From Anaerolineales bacterium (GTDB taxonomy: Bacteria > Chloroflexota > Anaerolineae > Anaerolineales > UBA4823): a DNA stretch of 5,818 bases. The stretch lies in assembly GCA_022865865.1 (NCBI GenBank), contig JALHTN010000072.1, positions 1 through 5,818 of the forward strand, given 5' to 3'. The notes under the pieces are model-generated. The model did not search any database, was not told where the DNA came from, and saw nothing but the letters and a program-made list of their open reading frames with translations. A program made the position numbers and the translations under genes. Positions 4,864-5,818 of this stretch are shown in pieces. The number at the start of each line of letters is the position of its first letter. The first letter of the stretch is position 1.

Positions 4864-5355
4864 ATGCTTATTCCAATCATCGTAAGCTCAGTGTTTGTTC
4901 TTGCTGTGATAATTCTGTGCCTGATCAAACCAAATGCAGGTCGTATATTTCTTGGCCTCTTCTTTATAATTATGGCAATTGGGGTCAATGGCTCATTCAC
5001 TTTCACCAATCCACAAGCCTATGTTGAGTATGCCAGCGAAGCGCTGATTCCACTCTATCAAGATATAGCCTTAACGATTGTCGAGTTGAATCCGATGCTC
5101 TTTGGATTGCTGCTCATGGTATTTGAAATTACCATGGGCTTGCTGCTGCTTCACAAGGGGAAATCTGTAAGAATTGGTTTGATTGGCACAATGGTTTTTC
5201 TAATTGGAATTGCGCCATTGAGTTTTGTTCAGATCCCATGGGTAGGATTAATTATCGGTGAAGCATATTTGCTCACAAAGGAATTCGATACTACTTTTCT
5301 TGAGATTATTCAATCCAAACTGCGCACGCGAGGATCACGAGAAAGCCCTTTATAG
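4864..5355 (+). CDS. Small integral membrane protein of unknown function
   Basis: A 163-residue hydrophobic protein with membrane segments near residues 3-21, 27-45, 75-97 and 103-136 (the last long enough for two short helices). A 29-residue loop between helices 2 and 3 contains NPQAYVEYASEALIPLY, and the C-terminal tail of about 25 residues is basic (KLRTRGSRESPL). I recognise no named domain. The conserved-looking parts are the NPQAYVEY loop, the LNPMLFGLLLMVFEITMGLL helix and the LLTKEFDTTF motif after the last helix. The layout resembles small DoxX-like or quinone-associated four-helix proteins, but I cannot claim that family. The start is supported by AAGGAGATAT (4851-4860) placed 7 nt (from GGAG to ATG, 8) upstream. 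It follows the 88-residue protein by 96 nt with no terminator between them, so co-transcription is possible. Confidence 0.75.
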   Translation: MLIPIIVSSVFVLAVIILCLIKPNAGRIFLGLFFIIMAIGVNGSFTFTNPQAYVEYASEALIPLYQDIALTIVELNPMLFGLLLMVFEITMGLLLLHKGKSVRIGLIGTMVFLIGIAPLSFVQIPWVGLIIGEAYLLTKEFDTTFLEIIQSKLRTRGSRESPL

Positions 5356-5438
5356 ATATGCATCTAATCCTGCGGGGAGCCGGCCTGATAAGCAGTAAGC
5401 TGCGAGACGGCATAAATCAATACTGGTGAGTTGCCAAT

Positions 5439-5474
5439 GCCAACAACGCAGGCGGCTCACCCAAACCGTTAGGC
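5439..5474. other. Partial attC-like hairpin
   Basis: GTTAGGC (5468-5474) fits the integron core consensus GTTRRRY, and GCCAAC (5439-5444) pairs with it through six base pairs with A5471 bulged out. The span is only 36 nt, shorter than typical attC sites, the left box lacks one base of RYYYAAC, and no clear inner boxes or integrase gene are seen. A GCGGC/GCCGC hairpin (5473-5493) adjoins it. Treat it as a resemblance only. Confidence 0.25.
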
Positions 5475-5545
5475 GGCGATTTCCTGATGCCGCAATCCAC
5501 TAGCAGTCTCGCGCTTGATCTACTAACAAAAAAGGAGTGTGCGAA

Positions 5546-5818
5546 ATGAACGATTCAGACCGCAAGAAAACAATCCGGTACATTGTGATCTTTTCAGTTC
5601 TAGTAAATTTGGTGGCGTGGACCGGCTCATTGTTGGGGGGTGATCCAACTTCACCGGGCCTCGGATTCCTGATTTGGGGGACTGCGCCCATACTCGTATC
5701 GCTGCTGATGCGCGCTGTGACCAGAGATTGGTCTGACCTGGGGGCCAGGCCTGCAATCAGAACGAATATCCGCTGGTACTTGGTTAGTTTGCTTGCCTAC
5801 CCTGTCGCAATTGCGCTC
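5546..5818 (+). CDS. CPBP-family (CAAX-like) intramembrane protease, N-terminal part (runs off the window)
   Basis: Ninety-one codons are open from the ATG at 5546 to the right edge, so no stop is seen. The start is supported by AAAGGAG (5531-5537), 8 nt upstream. Membrane segments lie near residues 11-30, 38-57 and 75-91. The string LGFLIWGTAPILVSLLMR (about residues 39-56), then TRDWSDLGARPAIRTNIRWYLVSLL (59-83), is the usual first half of CPBP metalloproteases: helix, basic loop with D-W-x-DLG-x-RP, and the N-x-RWYL entry to the third helix. The catalytic glutamate and histidine motifs would lie beyond the window. It is preceded by a 190-nt gap, so it probably has its own promoter, though none is obvious. 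It is a different protein from the broken CPBP remnant at 414. The family call rests on the loop pattern. Confidence 0.7.
   Translation, partial: MNDSDRKKTIRYIVIFSVLVNLVAWTGSLLGGDPTSPGLGFLIWGTAPILVSLLMRAVTRDWSDLGARPAIRTNIRWYLVSLLAYPVAIAL

Overview
The window is bacterial, with moderate GC, and most likely comes from a Chloroflexota (Anaerolineae-like) genome. That guess rests on remembered protein families only: the 88-residue protein at 4501, the membrane-anchored serine-hydrolase-like tail at the left edge, the CPBP proteins and the quinone-oxidoreductase-like dehydrogenase. There is no rRNA or other marker gene, so the taxonomy is tentative. All recognisable genes are on the + strand. There is no CRISPR array, tRNA, rRNA or transposase.

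Layout. 2-169: C-terminal end of a membrane protein, probably a serine hydrolase. 170-912: no intact gene; it holds a 13-nt inverted repeat 69 nt apart, a truncated and frameshifted CPBP protease remnant (414-679), a rho-independent terminator (731-761) and the first copy of a repeated promoter element (775-834). 913-2573: two-gene operon, a six-helix membrane protein (DUF4386-like) and an NAD(P)H-dependent MDR oxidoreductase. 2590-2649: second promoter copy, then a leader with a small palindrome and a possible 20-codon leader ORF. 2815-4340: an ABC-2 exporter operon (ATPase and permease) in which both genes carry a lesion. 4354-4388: terminator. 4421-4480: third promoter copy, directly ahead of the 88-residue protein (4501-4767). 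4864-5355: small membrane protein of unknown function. 5356-5545: intergenic region with a partial attC-like hairpin. 5546 to the right edge: N-terminus of a second, apparently intact CPBP-family membrane protein.

The main observation is that three consecutive transcription units start with the same element of about 60 nt. It contains a perfect GGTAT-N7-ATACC dyad, an upstream CCCC/GGGG dyad, and a plausible -35/-10 pair with an identical 18-nt spacer in all three copies. This looks like a local regulon: one unseen regulator controlling a membrane protein plus oxidoreductase, an exporter, and the 88-residue protein. Copies 1 and 3 stay alignable without gaps through the Shine-Dalgarno and the ATGATG start, so one was probably copied from the other together with a start codon. 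That leaves a 13-codon mini-ORF ahead of the gene at 913.

The second observation is decay. The exporter ATPase has an in-frame TAA exactly at the first residue of the ABC signature motif, and its permease has a one-base insertion that scrambles the last transmembrane helix. The CPBP remnant is also frameshifted. Either the exporter operon is being lost or the assembly carries errors; read-level data would decide.
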